Of a stretch of DNA of 64,000 nt, positions 49,164 to 59,961 are shown one piece after another (the first letter of the stretch is position 1; every line of letters begins with the position of its first letter). A model generated the notes under the pieces. It was not told the DNA's origin and searched no databases. It was given only the letters and a program-made list of their open reading frames with translations. Source of the DNA: Diadema setosum (Eukaryota; Echinodermata; Echinoidea; Diadematoida; Diadematidae); contig CM067062.1 of assembly GCA_033980235.1 (NCBI GenBank), positions 20,327,203-20,391,202 on the forward strand, given 5' to 3'. The translations under genes and the position numbers were made by a program.

Positions 49164-49850
49164 CTGAAAAAATAGCGAAATAAAGATCTGAAATTAACTG
49201 CCCGATCATCATTGTACCGTCTTCAGACGATGTAGGCACACACATTCTTAATACAAGATCAAAATATATCACACGATACTACTCTATGGACTGTCCGATC
49301 GTTTTAACACGATCGTGACGATAGGTATTTCATCCATGTTAGGCAGTTTGTTAGGAGAGGAATGTTTAACTAAGTGCCAATAAGACAACTTGACACCCCA
49401 TCACACGTTACTATGTCCCGCAGGACGAAAATATTTCAGACACGTTGAACGGGTCAAAAGATGATTATTCTTTTCATTTTGATAAAGCGCATCAACATAT
49501 TAATTCGAAATATATATCACGCTGTGTGAGAATGATAATGAGATAAAGGGTATCAACCAGGGATGGGATTTTCGTCAGATGTAAGAAAGTTGTCCCGCTC
49601 TCTTCGTACTTCCTCCACTTTTCAGTTTCACTTGTGACATCATCATTAAGTTCTACGTCAAAACACTGCAACCTGTCAAAGGGTATATCACCCCACAGGT
49701 GTCAGTTATTCCGATTGGGCTTGTGTGTATCAGCGGTTTCCCTTTATTTGGTCGTTCGTCAACTTGAATATTTATATATCTATATTAATATGTTTGTTAG
49801 AGTTCGCATTTCTATATAGATTTATATGCTGTTACATGATTATCCATGTC

Positions 49851-50029
49851 TTAGGGCAATTACCCCCCCCCCCCCCCCCCGATAATAACCCCGGCTAAAT
49901 ACTGGTTAGTGAAAATGTTGGAGTAAAGATTAGGGTTTGGCTAATTTCAGGGTTACAGAGTTTGGGTTAGGGTTAGGATTAGGTTCACGATTAGGATTAG
50001 GGTTAGGACCAGGGGGTAATTGCCCTAGA
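49851..50029. mobile_element. MITE-like element with TTAGGG-type interior, beside an XDH exon
   Basis: CTTAGGGCAATTACCCCC is mirrored by GGGGGTAATTGCCCTAG. Between them are repeated GGTTAGGGTTAGG phrases. It ends about 20 bases from the donor of the exon at 50049. Confidence 0.65.
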
Positions 50030-50048
50030 ACCGATTATCAACACTCAC

Positions 50049-50273
50049 CTGTATGGCGCCACCATTGAGATCGGAGCCCAAGCTGCCTGCGGTCACTAGT
50101 GTATTGGGTATGGTCCCTGTACTGGTCTCCGACAGGTGGATCCGGTTCTCGGGAACGCCCAGAGTTCTGGCAGCAACCTGGACCATCTTGGTGTGCAGGC
50201 CCTGTCCCATCTCCACCCCACCATGGGTCACCAACACTGACCCGTCCGTGTAGATATGCACCAGGGCTGCTCC
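50049..50273 (-). CDS. XDH: XDH-like enzyme exon: core of the Moco domain
   Basis: 75 codons, phase 0: [60 protein letters not shown] and [29 protein letters not shown] is the molybdopterin-contacting motif and is intact, as is the SETST...PN segment. Donor CAG|GTGAGT. In this window it lies next to the small TTAGGG-type element. Confidence 0.95.
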
Positions 50274-50559
50274 CTTCAAACAAAATGTGGGTCATCGTAG
50301 TGTACAGTATACTTCATGAATTATTCAGCGCCGGTAGATTTGATATTTTCTGTGATTCTACTACTACACAATTTGAATCTGTTATGATGGCTGTAGAACA
50401 GGCTTATGGTTTTTTATCATTACATAAATTATTATCATTTTCCTTTGGCAGTTGACTTAAACACATGGACAGATGAAATGATGAATCTGCGTGCAGATAG
50501 AAAAACAAAGACACAATAAAGACACAACAAAGACATGACCAGACAAATCAATCACCAAA

Positions 50560-51600
50560 TCAGTTTTTTTTTTTCAGGCAATCCTTGTTCAATCTGTGGA
50601 TCAACTGCTGATAAAGTTGAAGAAAAACGAAGTTGTTTTAACGAAGTGGTTTTCTTTTCTCTTTTTTTTGTTTGTGTTAGATTTTGTGTTAGATTGTTTT
50701 TTACTACAGATCTTTTTTTTAAAATTTAATTCAATGTTTCCACGAAATCAATGTTTTCATGATTATCCTACTAGGCGGTCTTATGAGTTTCATCTACCCC
50801 TTTTCAGAACCTTATTAGCTCAGAATACATTTATATACACCGGCCCAAAATTTTGGAATTCATTAAGTTCTGAAATGAAAAATTCGCCATCGTTATATTC
50901 TTTTAAGCGTAAACTGAAATCTTTTTTTGTTAAATTCTGGCTGAGATATTTATGTTCATTACCTATATAGATTACAGCAAAAGTAATGTTCATCATCAGT
51001 TATTGAATTCATCTTTTCAAAATGAAAAACGGCATTATAAAGTAATGAAATTCGACATTTTATATCCTCAATTTTTCCACAGCTGCGTGCAGTCACCAGC
51101 TGTCCGAAATACTTCCACAATCCTCTTTTCCGTTTCTCTGTCCAGCGTGTAGGCACTCTCTATATCTCTTTCTTCCTTTCTTTCCCTTCTTCCCTTAAAT
51201 TTGTTTTTTTTGCTCTATTCCTTTCACTCGTATCCCCCTCAGTTTAGTCATGTCATGTTGTTGTGTCTCTGTTGTTTGTTTCATTTTGTCTTATTTTCTG
51301 TATTATGATTTATGTACATGTACTTGTAATTATAATAAGTATTTTTGAATATATTTTAGAGTGGTCCGCAATCTACAAGCAGTGCTTTTTAGTGGACCTC
51401 TCAGTTCTCTTTTTTTTTAATCCTTCAAACATAACTTTGTCATTCCAATATGTATGCATATCTTTGTAAGTTTGTTGATTACCATTGATTGTCATACTTT
51501 GTAATGTATATAATTATTATGCTTATGATTGAATTTGTGATTTACTTTGTGTTATGTTTTGAAAATGAGAATGAAATAAATAAATAAATGAATGAATGAA
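50560..51600 (+). mobile_element. CR1/Jockey-like LINE 3' end
   Basis: The C-terminus FHDYPTRRSYEFHLPLFRTL, TGPKFWNSLSSEMKNSPSLY and SFKRKLKSFFVKF corresponds to the YPTR/GPDVWNAL end of the copy at 13.3-15.8 kb. A T-rich 3' UTR and a tail of AAATAAATAAATGAATGAAT (51573-51600) follow. Inserted in an XDH intron, opposite to the gene. Confidence 0.75.
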
Positions 51601-51867
51601 TCTTCATCTTTAATGTTCGAGACTTGTTCATGTCTTGTGAAATACAGATTTTACATATTTGCTGTTAAAGGAGACCACAGTACAAGCCAAACGTTACACA
51701 ATGACGCTTACATCTGCGTTCTTCAGCTCGGAACATTCATTTCTATCGAGATACATTCACTCACATCGTTTCATAATTTGAAAATAAACTATACCCTAAA
51801 ACGTGAAATACCGTAGACGAACAATAACCCAGGTCTTTAAAAACAGAGCACAATATCCTACTCGCAC

Positions 51868-51949
51868 CTGATTCATGTGTAGTAGGGGGAATCCCACACC
51901 GAACTTTACTGGGATGATTGCTAATCCTCGCTTCTTCCATCGGTTTTCT
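51868..51949 (-). CDS. XDH: XDH-like enzyme exon: substrate-pocket phenylalanine
   Basis: Completes Arg, then ENRWKKRGLAIIPVKFGVGF and PLLHMNQ. Aligned with bovine KFGISFTVPFLNQ, Phe1009 is kept (GF) and the next residue, Thr1010 in mammals, is Pro. Other animal XDHs also vary at this second position. Confidence 0.92.
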
Positions 51950-51994
51950 CTGTGTTTATTGAGAAGAAGAGGAGACACACTCGATGGTAATATC

Positions 51995-52316
51995 AACACA
52001 GTGCAGAGACTCCAACCCAAAGCACCTTCTGATCTGGAGATTCTCCCGCCTGAAACCCCTAGCAAACGGGAGACTCCAAGTTGATGTGTGCGAAGATCGA
52101 AATTCCTAGGGTTCTAGATGCTCTCTGGTGTTATCTAAGGCTTTTTTTTTTCAACATACAATAGCAATAAGTAAGAAATAATTTCCAACGGGAGACACAG
52201 AGCCAGGACGGGAGAAATTAAATCTCAAAAGGGAGAACGGGAGACTTTGCAAAAATGGGTTTTCGGCGGGATATCTCCCTTCGAAAACGGGAGAGTTGGA
52301 GTCTCTGACAGTGTGA
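51995..52316. mobile_element. MITE-like inverted repeat with CGGGAGA phrases
   Basis: CAGTGCAGAGACTCCAAC pairs with GTTGGAGTCTCTGACAGTG. The interior repeats ACGGGAGA. Confidence 0.55.
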
Positions 52317-52715
52317 GAAGTGTTTTGTCACAGCAGTTAATATTCAGTCGCTTATGCAGTGACAAACGATCGGAAATATTTTTTTGCAAAGATAAACAAG
52401 CAAGTCCTTGCTGATCGTCACGGAGCAATGTCAGCATAATTATATTGCACGTGAAATGACCGAATGAAATTCGTCACTTCTACTCCATATTATTGTATTT
52501 CATATAGCCCTACCGAAAATGATATAAAATGATTACGACAAAAGCAGTTCACTACTGTAAAATAAGATGAATGGTGATAAAGTAGTCAGAATAGCATGAA
52601 ACAACGTCAATACTTCATAATTTATGATAGTATCAGTGACAATAAAACACCAACGCAAATTAAGGCATATCACATGAATGCCTCAACTTTAATCGTCAGT
52701 ATCATCGATTACATA

Positions 52716-52870
52716 CTCAAAATTCAATTCAATTCAATTCAAAATGATTTTATTTCCATATAAAGTAATACAAAGTAATATACATAACGCTAACATGAGT
52801 ACATAACATCAAAAGGAACTTTGAATCACTTTGAAAATGATAATCTAGTCTACATGAAAGGGAAAACAAG
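52716..52870 (-). mobile_element. Possible LINE 3' tail, minus orientation
   Basis: (AATTC)n followed by ATTTTATTTCCATATAAAG, ending within about 20 bases of an XDH donor site. Confidence 0.35.
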
Positions 52871-52889
52871 ACCACTGCATAAATCTCAC

Positions 52890-53035
52890 CTGTTGAATAA
52901 ATCCACATTAGCTCTCCGTATGTAAAAGTCGCTGTTCTCAAGACACTGCTCCCAACACTGTCTGATGGTGCACTTCTCGATTTTCTGGTTCGCTGGCGTC
53001 ATGTCGCCATCTTGGTAGAAGTTCAACTCGCGCAC
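52890..53035 (-). CDS. XDH: XDH-like enzyme exon
   Basis: VRELNFYQDGDMTPANQKIE, KCTIRQCWEQCLENSDFYIR and RANVDLFN plus two bases. Matches family NLYKEGD.T..NQ..E....CW.EC. Confidence 0.93.
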
Positions 53036-53702
53036 CTGGAGCGATTTGAATGCCAAGACGTAATCACAATTTAGTCTATACGTTGACCCTTTCTCCAAGA
53101 GCATCATAGGGCAATTAAAATCATAATAATCTTTCTCTCTATCTGCTTCTCTTGTAGCAATTCACCAACTACATTGGTAAACGAGAGAATAACAGTGGAA
53201 ACATTAGCCGCGGTTATCAAATAGAGTCGGTATACGCTGAAAAACAGGCAAGATTATACACTGTTCGATGTGCATTATAACCATTAGAATAGTTTTTCAT
53301 TAAATTTTGGTGTAACGATGAATACATATTTGCCAGGGATTGCGAAACGTTTTTATCATGTTTGAGCATATCATATTATGCGTGGGTGGGTGGGCGGGGG
53401 GAGGCTGTCAGAGAAATAAAAGGGAACCTAAAGGTTGGGTCAAATGGGGAATGGTCACGTGGGAGGGGGGGGGGGGGGGTGCAGAGAGTCCGCCAATGGG
53501 AGGGGGCCAGAGAGTTCCGCTCGGAAAATAGTCATCATTTTCGTTGGAGTGGGGGAAGGTTGTCTTTTTGTTTTCCTATTGCTTTTTCTGAACCAAAGAG
53601 ACGAAAGTGTGTAATTGGGTGTGCGTGGGATGGCGGTTGGGGTGTAGTCCCCTGGTGGGTATGGGTGTGGGTGTGGGTGGGAAATCCCCCCGTGGGACAA
53701 AC
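53036..53702. other. XDH intron with G-rich tract
   Basis: A G-rich stretch (53385-53520, with a G run at 53465-53479) lies in plus sense, so it is C-rich in the transcript. No element recognised. Confidence 0.4.
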
Positions 53703-53894
53703 CTTTTCCTGCGAGATTCCGCACGTGTACGCCACATGGGTTATCATGGACTCCGTTATCAGCATGGCCTGCGGGCCCCCGACGCCCCGGAAGGCTGTGC
53801 TCGAAACGAGGTTGGTGCGACAGACATGTCCCTCCACGCGAACCACGGGCATGAAGTAGCAATTGTCGAACAAGTGCATCGCCATGTGACAAAC
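53703..53894 (-). CDS. XDH: XDH-like enzyme exon with two altered substrate-pocket residues
   Basis: 64 codons, phase 0: VCHMAMHLFDNCYFMPVVRV, EGHVCRTNLVSSTAFRGVGG, PQAMLITESMITHVAYTCGI, SQEK. In XDH the matching parts are MERALFHMDNCY and AFRGFGGPQ. The third position of CHMAM therefore puts Met at Arg880, the residue that orients xanthine; aldehyde oxidases also have Met here. AFRGV puts Val (GTC) at Phe914, one of the two rings that sandwich the purine. The Arg of AFRG (Arg912) is kept. Frame and splice sites (GTCAG acceptor, AAG|GTTTGT donor) are clean, so this is not a frameshift artefact. Confidence 0.94.
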
Positions 53895-54236
53895 CTGACA
53901 TAAAAGAAATTTCGGTTCAGAAGGATTGCAAATATTCAGGGTAGCTTAACGTTAGAAATTGTATTATTTTGCAACAAATCACAAATTGATCACTGGGATA
54001 ACCAAAATTTTAAAGACTTCGTCACAGCAACATCCAATAGCGTAAACATTTTCATGCAGTCAGTTTGTGTGTGTGTGTGTTTAACTTACTTTAACCTGAA
54101 AATGTTATGGTAGGTCAATCGTGTGAAAGCAGAAACTGATTAGCATTATACATGGAGTACAAAGATATCTGGGGACAGATCAAATTTCTGCAGCCACGTA
54201 TCTTTATGAGCCTGTGCGTTTCCTTTGTGGAAATAT

Positions 54237-54603
54237 CAGGGAGCTTTAGATTTCAGTGCAGCGCGGCCCTTTGAGACGACGCTTGAGCTGGACGGTTCTC
54301 CTCTTCTCTGCGACGTGCGGAAAAGTAGCTTTATTATGGATTACGCTGGGACGCAACCTATAAAAAATGATCGGTGCATGAAGTAGCTCTCTACGTCGTG
54401 AATTGAGCGGAAGTAAAAATAGTCCAGAACGCGTAGTGAAAAACTTAGACGACGCGAGCTAAAAATAGATCGACTTGATGCGCGCTTTTGCGCATGCTCA
54501 GAATTGTTTTTTTTTTTCCCTCTGAACGTCCCCGTCGCGAAAATCCAAAGCTTCCAAAGAGATTTTCCCCGGGAGGAGAAAAATCTCTTTGAAAGCTCCC
54601 TAG
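54237..54603. mobile_element. Possible MITE with AGGGAGCTTT termini
   Basis: CAGGGAGCTTTAGATTTC at the left and CTAGGGAGCTTTCAAAG (reverse complement) at the right. Interior is CG-rich for this window. Confidence 0.4.
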
Positions 54604-54639
54604 TGTGAGCGGTCCCAGCTCTCATGACCAGAAAACCTT

Positions 54640-54710
54640 GTGTATGTGTGCGTGTGTGGGTGCGTGTGTGTGTGTGTGTGTGTGCGTGTGCGCGTGTGTG
54701 TTTGTGTATG
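54640..54710. repeat. (GT)n microsatellite
   Basis: GTGTGTGCGTGTG-type run in an XDH intron. Confidence 0.9.
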
Positions 54711-54989
54711 TGTTCATAAAAATAAAACTTTGTCCATTGCGTCCTGGAATATCCTGATATCCTCTCAATCTGTGCTACCGTGACTATTTCTTTTATTTAC
54801 GTGATTACACTCGCTTACACAATTTACGAAAATGGAGTGACTGTGAGCAGGGAGGTGGCCCACCTCCATGCTGTGAGTGAGTAGTTGTTGTATATTATGT
54901 ACACTGATTGGAACCTCTCAATTTCCCGTCATGTTAAGCTCTGCGAGAGTATATAAGGAAAAGGTATATAATGGTAGACAAGAATGTAC

Positions 54990-55164
54990 CACTGGGGACA
55001 TGTCGACGCTAAAGCCTGCATTCAGGTAGAGCTGGAGGTCGACAGCCTGCAGCTTGCCATCCCCGGTGAAGCCAGCCCGATAGCGACCGAGGAAAGGATG
55101 CCTAGTTCCCGTAGTCTGAATGTCGTCTTCTCGCTCCAGCATGAATCGAACTGGTCGCTGCAGT
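54990..55164 (-). CDS. XDH: XDH-like enzyme exon
   Basis: Completes Lys, then LQRPVRFMLEREDDIQTTGT, RHPFLGRYRAGFTGDGKLQA and VDLQLYLNAGFSVDMSPV. Matches family RPVRCMLDRDEDM..TGGRHPFLARYKVGF. MLERED is closer to the aldehyde oxidase wording LERGEDM. Confidence 0.93.
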
Positions 55165-55779
55165 CTGGATAGTCAAACAAATGACGAATAAAGTAACCGG
55201 CGGATTGGATGATAATAGTCTTTACTCAATCAGTAGGCATATTAGGTCATAAGGAGACTTTAGAATTCAATGCCGTTTATTGTCAATTTGAGTGAAAATT
55301 AGAAAAAAATGCACTATGTTTTCCAAGTTGAATGGCGAGAGTTATGAAAGCAAACACTGGACACGCTATTTGGCTAAAAGCAGTAAAGTTGAATCTAATA
55401 TAGTTTTTCCTCCATGGCTTTCCTTACTTGAATGTAGGGCGCTTCTATATATCTCTTTCTACAACAACTAATGTTTTGACTGTACTTTTTAGTATCAGTC
55501 AATGATAACAGTGACGGCATTACCTTACTGTACGTTCCAAGATTATGTTTCCACTACCCGATATCGAAATTGTAATAATCACTGTAATTGGAAGTATAGG
55601 TTCCATCATCATCATCATGATCACTGCATTATTTATGATGGAATGATAGCTATGATGATACAAAAAACGAGATATCGATGTATGTATTCATTGTATGCAT
55701 CAGTGCTATCATGATGATGATGATTATACATTATCAACGATAGAATACAACTATCGTCTTCTCTCCTACAGGGCCGGCG
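55165..55779. other. XDH intron, nothing recognised
   Basis: Contains a few (CAT)n units near 55600. No element identified. Confidence 0.3.
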
Positions 55780-56040
55780 CACTGGGGAGGGGGGAGGGGG
55801 CACTTTTTTTTTGGGTAAAATATATAGGACTGCATAGGGTCTAACCCCCCCTTTTTTTTTTTACCTCGGAAGTGGCACCAGAAAAATGTGGTTTAATTTT
55901 TTGCTTTCAAGCCACCTAACCCCGGAAGTTGTACCATAAAAATTCCACTGAAGGTTTGTTTTTGTTTTTGTCTTTGTCTTTGCTAAATGCGGGTGAGGCC
56001 TTTTTTTCTGCTTGTTAGGTGATGAAACCCGGAAGTGGCA
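55780..56040. repeat. CCGGAAGT-type dispersed repeat
   Basis: Repeats CGGAAGTGGCACCAGAA and T runs, as at 4900-5420. Confidence 0.5.
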
Positions 56041-56108
56041 CCAGAATAAATATAAACTGGGTGCCGCCAAACCACTTTCACAAACACGGAGCTGGACCTG
56101 TCCCATAC

Positions 56109-56242
56109 TTGTTAGCTGCCACGGCACAGGCTGACGCGGCGATAGACGCCTTGATTTCTTTGCCCCCGAAGCCTCCTCCTAGTCGCTTCACTCGACAAGT
56201 GATGCGATTTCTCGGCACGTCCAGAACACCAGCCACCATTTT
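56109..56242 (-). CDS. XDH: XDH-like enzyme exon with GGGFGGKE motif
   Basis: KMVAGVLDVPRNRITCRVKR, LGGGFGGKEIKASIAASACA and VAAN plus two bases. GGKE keeps the Glu (Glu802 in bovine XDH) that binds the purine; aldehyde oxidases have Val there. The donor AACAA|GTATGG restores Lys with the next exon and keeps family length. Confidence 0.94.
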
Positions 56243-56833
56243 CTGGAGAGACAACGTAAATCATAATGACGTCAAAACCCAGGGCTTGTCATATTCTGCC
56301 ACTATACGTTCACGTCATGCTCTTTTTCTTTTTTACATTTGTTGATTAGACATCTTCTACTGTCATGACTGCGAAAATGTCAGGTACGGTTGTTTTTTTT
56401 TTTCGAACCTGACCCATAACCATGTACATATTGACTGGTGTTTGTATGTTCCAGATCAAATACAGTATGTAGATGAGTGACACAGTTTACCGATCTGTGC
56501 CACATTCATTATACTCATAGTCATACTTTCAAAGCAGCCTTCTTGAACTGAACATTTGAGCTTAAATGATAACGCGTACCTTGTAACTTTGTCTCAAAAA
56601 AGGATTGGCTGCTTGAATAAGCTTCAGTTGCTATCATGAAATTCTGTGCCAGCTCTCAATAGATACGCAAAAAGACCTTTTGTGCTGCTCTCGAGTGTGT
56701 TTATGGTTTGTTTGTTTGGTTTTTTTTTTTTCCAGGGAGAAATATAATCAGGCTGTCATCTGTACAAGAGGTTAACACACAGATTACCCTAAAACTTGGG
56801 TGAATTTAGGAATGTTGCATTTTATCAAGTAGT

Positions 56834-57112
56834 TACCCTACTAGAAAGAACACAATGTCTCACGGTGTGTTTACAATGTGTTCACACAGTCGACTGTGTG
56901 TAAACGCTCGAATCTAACAGTGTGAAGATGTTTTCACACTGTGGTGTGGTTTTTCACAGAGAGTTAACACAGTATAATGTCCTGTTTTACTTTTACACTG
57001 TGAATTTATGATTTACAATGTGTTCACATAATCAAAACCCTCGAAGAGATTTCACACTCTGTTCTATGTTATGCTTCACACTGTGGGACATTGTGTTCTT
57101 TCCGGCAGGGTA
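56834..57112. mobile_element. Short fold-back element related to the one at 16.26-19.74 kb
   Basis: TACCCTACTAGAAAGAACAC at the left; TACCCTGCCGGAAAGAACAC as reverse complement of the right end. Inside are TTCACACTGTGG, TTTACAATGTG and CACAGTGT phrases like those of the large element. It ends about 10 bases from the donor of the exon at 57124. Confidence 0.8.
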
Positions 57113-57123
57113 TGGCCATTTAC

Positions 57124-57345
57124 CTGCACTGCGGTGGGATCTTGGGCTGCCGCGAAGACCTCCAGCTCGCTATCCTCCCCTTTAGGGACGACGAGGGCAC
57201 ACTGTGTCTCCAGATAGAAATGCTCTTGACCACCGATGCTGAGTTCACCCTCGATCACGTGATCGCAGGTGTTGAGGATCTCATCAGGGTCGCCCCGCTG
57301 GAGGACGGCCGCATCGCCGAAGAAGGACTGCTTCTCGATGGCTTC
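57124..57345 (-). CDS. XDH: XDH-like enzyme exon: Gln767 region
   Basis: EAIEKQSFFGDAAVLQRGDP, DEILNTCDHVIEGELSIGGQ, EHFYLETQCALVVPKGEDSE and LEVFAAAQDPTAVQ. GGQEHFYLET carries the Gln (Gln767) that hydrogen-bonds the molybdenum ligand. Phase 0 both ends. Confidence 0.95.
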
Positions 57346-57379
57346 CTGAAACATGAAGTAATGATGGAATCGTGTGAGG

Positions 57380-57590
57380 TACGGTGGACTCTCGTTATAA
57401 CGAAGTCCTCGGGACCGGCAGTTTTCTTTCGTTATATCGAAATGTCGTTATAACCGAACAAGTAAGCAATAATGATAAAAAACAACAACAACAAAAAACA
57501 AAGAGCGGATAGTGTTGTGGCCTGAATTTTTACTTTGTTGTTACCGGAATTTCGTCGTAACCGCGTTCGTTATAACGGGAGTGCACTGTA
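57380..57590. mobile_element. MITE with CTCGTTATAACGAA termini
   Basis: TACGGTGGACTCTCGTTATA pairs with TACAGTGCACTCCCGTTATA (reverse complement of right). Lies 35 bases before an XDH exon in transcript order. Confidence 0.75.
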
Positions 57591-57985
57591 GTATGATTGT
57601 TTGGAAATGAAAAAAAAAAATAGAGAGAAATGAATGAATGAATGGATGTTGTGTACAATGTAAATTTTCTGTCTTAAATCTTGTTTCTTTATCCCCCAAA
57701 GATTTTGTAGGAGAGTCTGACTTGGGCAAGAATTTAGAAATGAGTCGGGGGGGGGGGGGGGGGAACTTCAGAAAGAAAGAAAACAGGCAAGAAACGTGGT
57801 TTAAGAGGCTATTAAAAGCATAGCGAGTAGTGATATCATAATGTCACGTGTATAGAAAGCATAAATAGATAATCATCAAACTGAAACAAACAAATAAGAA
57901 TAAAACTAACAAATGGGGCAAAATCACACTAAATTCGTCTATTTCATGTGCTTAAGATAAGTAATGGATTCTTCAAGAGGACATG

Positions 57986-58352
57986 TTAAAGGTCCTGTTT
58001 ACCTTTGGGAACAGTGATTTCAAAAATTTTCAAGATATGACATTTAATGCATATGTGTAGGTCTGTTGTACCACAAAACATCCTATCATATACAATTTTT
58101 GCGATAAAGCCTAAAATATAAGGAAATATCTGTATTTTTCTCAATAAACCGTAACTGTAGACGGTTTAGTCTGGAAGAATTTTTATTATACCTATTGTTC
58201 ACATTTTGTGTATTTAACAATACTTAACATCGTTTTTACTGATTCAAAATTTTACAGTGGTTGTTTCTATCCCTAACTCACATTTTAGAACTGTTTTAAA
58301 GCACTAATGCTGTGTTTTTGTTTCATCTGCAAATGGTAAATTATGCCTTTAA
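57986..58352. mobile_element. TTAA-type MITE, copy 2
   Basis: Same element as 39677-40055 (shared phrases CCTAAAATATAAGGA, GGTTGTTTCTA, TTTGTTTCATCTGCAAATGG), with TTAA at both ends. In an XDH intron. Confidence 0.85.
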
Positions 58353-58436
58353 CTCTTTTTATGGCGAATTCTGAAATTCCCATAGAGTTAATACACAGGC
58401 CGCCAGGTTCCCGTAGGGAATGGGTTTACTGTTTAC

Positions 58437-58556
58437 CTGAATTGTGATGATGGATTCGAGGTCTTCGTACTCCACATTGACAAGTTTAGCGGCTCTTTCT
58501 GCAAGAACCTGAGTCTCAGCCAGGACGACTCCAATCCGCTGTCCAACGTGAAAAAC
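58437..58556 (-). CDS. XDH: XDH-like enzyme exon
   Basis: VFHVGQRIGVVLAETQVLAE, RAAKLVNVEYEDLESIITIQ. Matches VGH.IGAVVA.T...A.RAA..V...YE.L..IITI. Phase 0. Confidence 0.93.
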
Positions 58557-58879
58557 CTAGCAGTCGTTCCAAGATAGATTGCATTAAATGTAACCGTCTC
58601 TTTTATATATTTTTCAGAGCGAATTCAACAATCATTTATTCCCAGGCAAACCAAGATACTTTGAAATTGCACGAATATATTGTCGAAGGGTGGCTAAAGA
58701 TTGTCTGCAAAAAACACATAAACTTTGCCACTGATAAGAAAGATTTCCCATATAGAAGCAGTCAGAAGAGTACAGACATTCTAAAATTAAAACCTCAAAA
58801 TTAATGGTATGCATTATTAATCATCACGAAACAAGACTCAATGCACTGATGCAATTTGCATCTGATAGAGCATTTTCAC

Positions 58880-59009
58880 CTCTTCATTGGCAAACAGCTC
58901 CTCATCAGCTACTATCGGCCCGCCCACTTTCTTGATACCCGGAATGTCATTGGCTGACACAAAATCAAGGACGCCATCTAGCGCCAAGGCCGGCGAAGCA
59001 TCTACAGAG
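58880..59009 (-). CDS. XDH: XDH-like enzyme exon
   Basis: Completes Ile, then SVDASPALALDGVLDFVSAN, DIPGIKKVGGPIVADEELFA and NEE. Matches ...D.S.A....GV..F.SA.DIPG. Donor GAG|GTGAAA. Confidence 0.93.
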
Positions 59010-59909
59010 CTGTTGAAACGACAAACCAATGTGAACGAGAATACATTATCTCCTGTATACTTCCTGCGCAAGAAACCATCATGACACGAATATGGAACAA
59101 GCAAAATCCCGAATGCGATAAAGACGTACCTGGTACCTTGCACAATGCGTGCCTCAACGTGCTATCGTCATTGGATATCAGTTGGCGTCGCGGAACTGTC
59201 ACTCAAAATTATCATAATTGATAATCTATCCCTGAAATCCCCGATCAGTATAAAGTGGGTATGACACCCAAAGATTATCACATGAATGTTATAAATTCAC
59301 ATTCAAACGCGCACAAAGAGAGAATAAACAGTATGCCTCATATTCCTCAAAAACTCTAAATTGTTGTCATGACAATGAATTGAGTATTAAACAACGCTAG
59401 CTTCCATTATTGTGTTATCTTTATACTCATCAATAAGATTGATACAAAAAACGCAACAATACCTGTTGAGTTATTTGTTTTTAGTTTGTACAGACACTTA
59501 AGAAGGCGTTTGAACTTTTAATGATGACTAAATCTTAGAGATAGTTCAGACTGGCCTACCCTTGCTTTTTAAAGTTCCTTTACCCGTCGTATTTACCCCT
59601 TCGAAAATGCAGAGTACCTTTCCAAAGACGATCTAGCATCAGTCGAGTTTATGTATTTAGATTGAAATCACTGTGTTACATTGAAAATGCTCCGAACTGC
59701 AGTCGAGAGCATGTAGGTGAGGGTAGGTGGCCATTATGTTGGAAAGCACCAAACGAAGATTATGAAAGAGGGCAAATAACAGGAACAAATCAAGGAATAC
59801 TTTTTTTTTTCTAACTGATTTTCAGTAAATAAAGTAGCTTCAGCTTTATGCTCCTCCCCATAATTTGTATATCGTCTTTATTAGAATGAAAGAAGCTATA
59901 GGTACTTAC
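59010..59909. other. XDH intron, nothing recognised
   Basis: No element or coding signal. Confidence 0.3.
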
Positions 59910-59961
59910 ATTATTTTTGCATGGGCTCGCTGACTCAAGACAAAGGACATGTAGAGTTCCC
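59910..59961 (-). CDS. XDH: XDH-like enzyme exon (52 nt): start of Moco domain
   Basis: Two bases complete Gly, then ELYMSFVLSQRAHAKI plus AT. Matches ELSLRLVTSTRAHAKI. Donor ATAAT|GTAAGT. Confidence 0.92.

Noticed and set aside
49920..50010. Interstitial telomere from a chromosome fusion
   Set aside because: The repeats are degenerate, short and framed by inverted repeats, which favours a mobile element.
53362..53903. Plus-strand frames over the XDH exon
   Set aside because: Antisense shadow of the exon at 53894-53703 and G-rich intron sequence.
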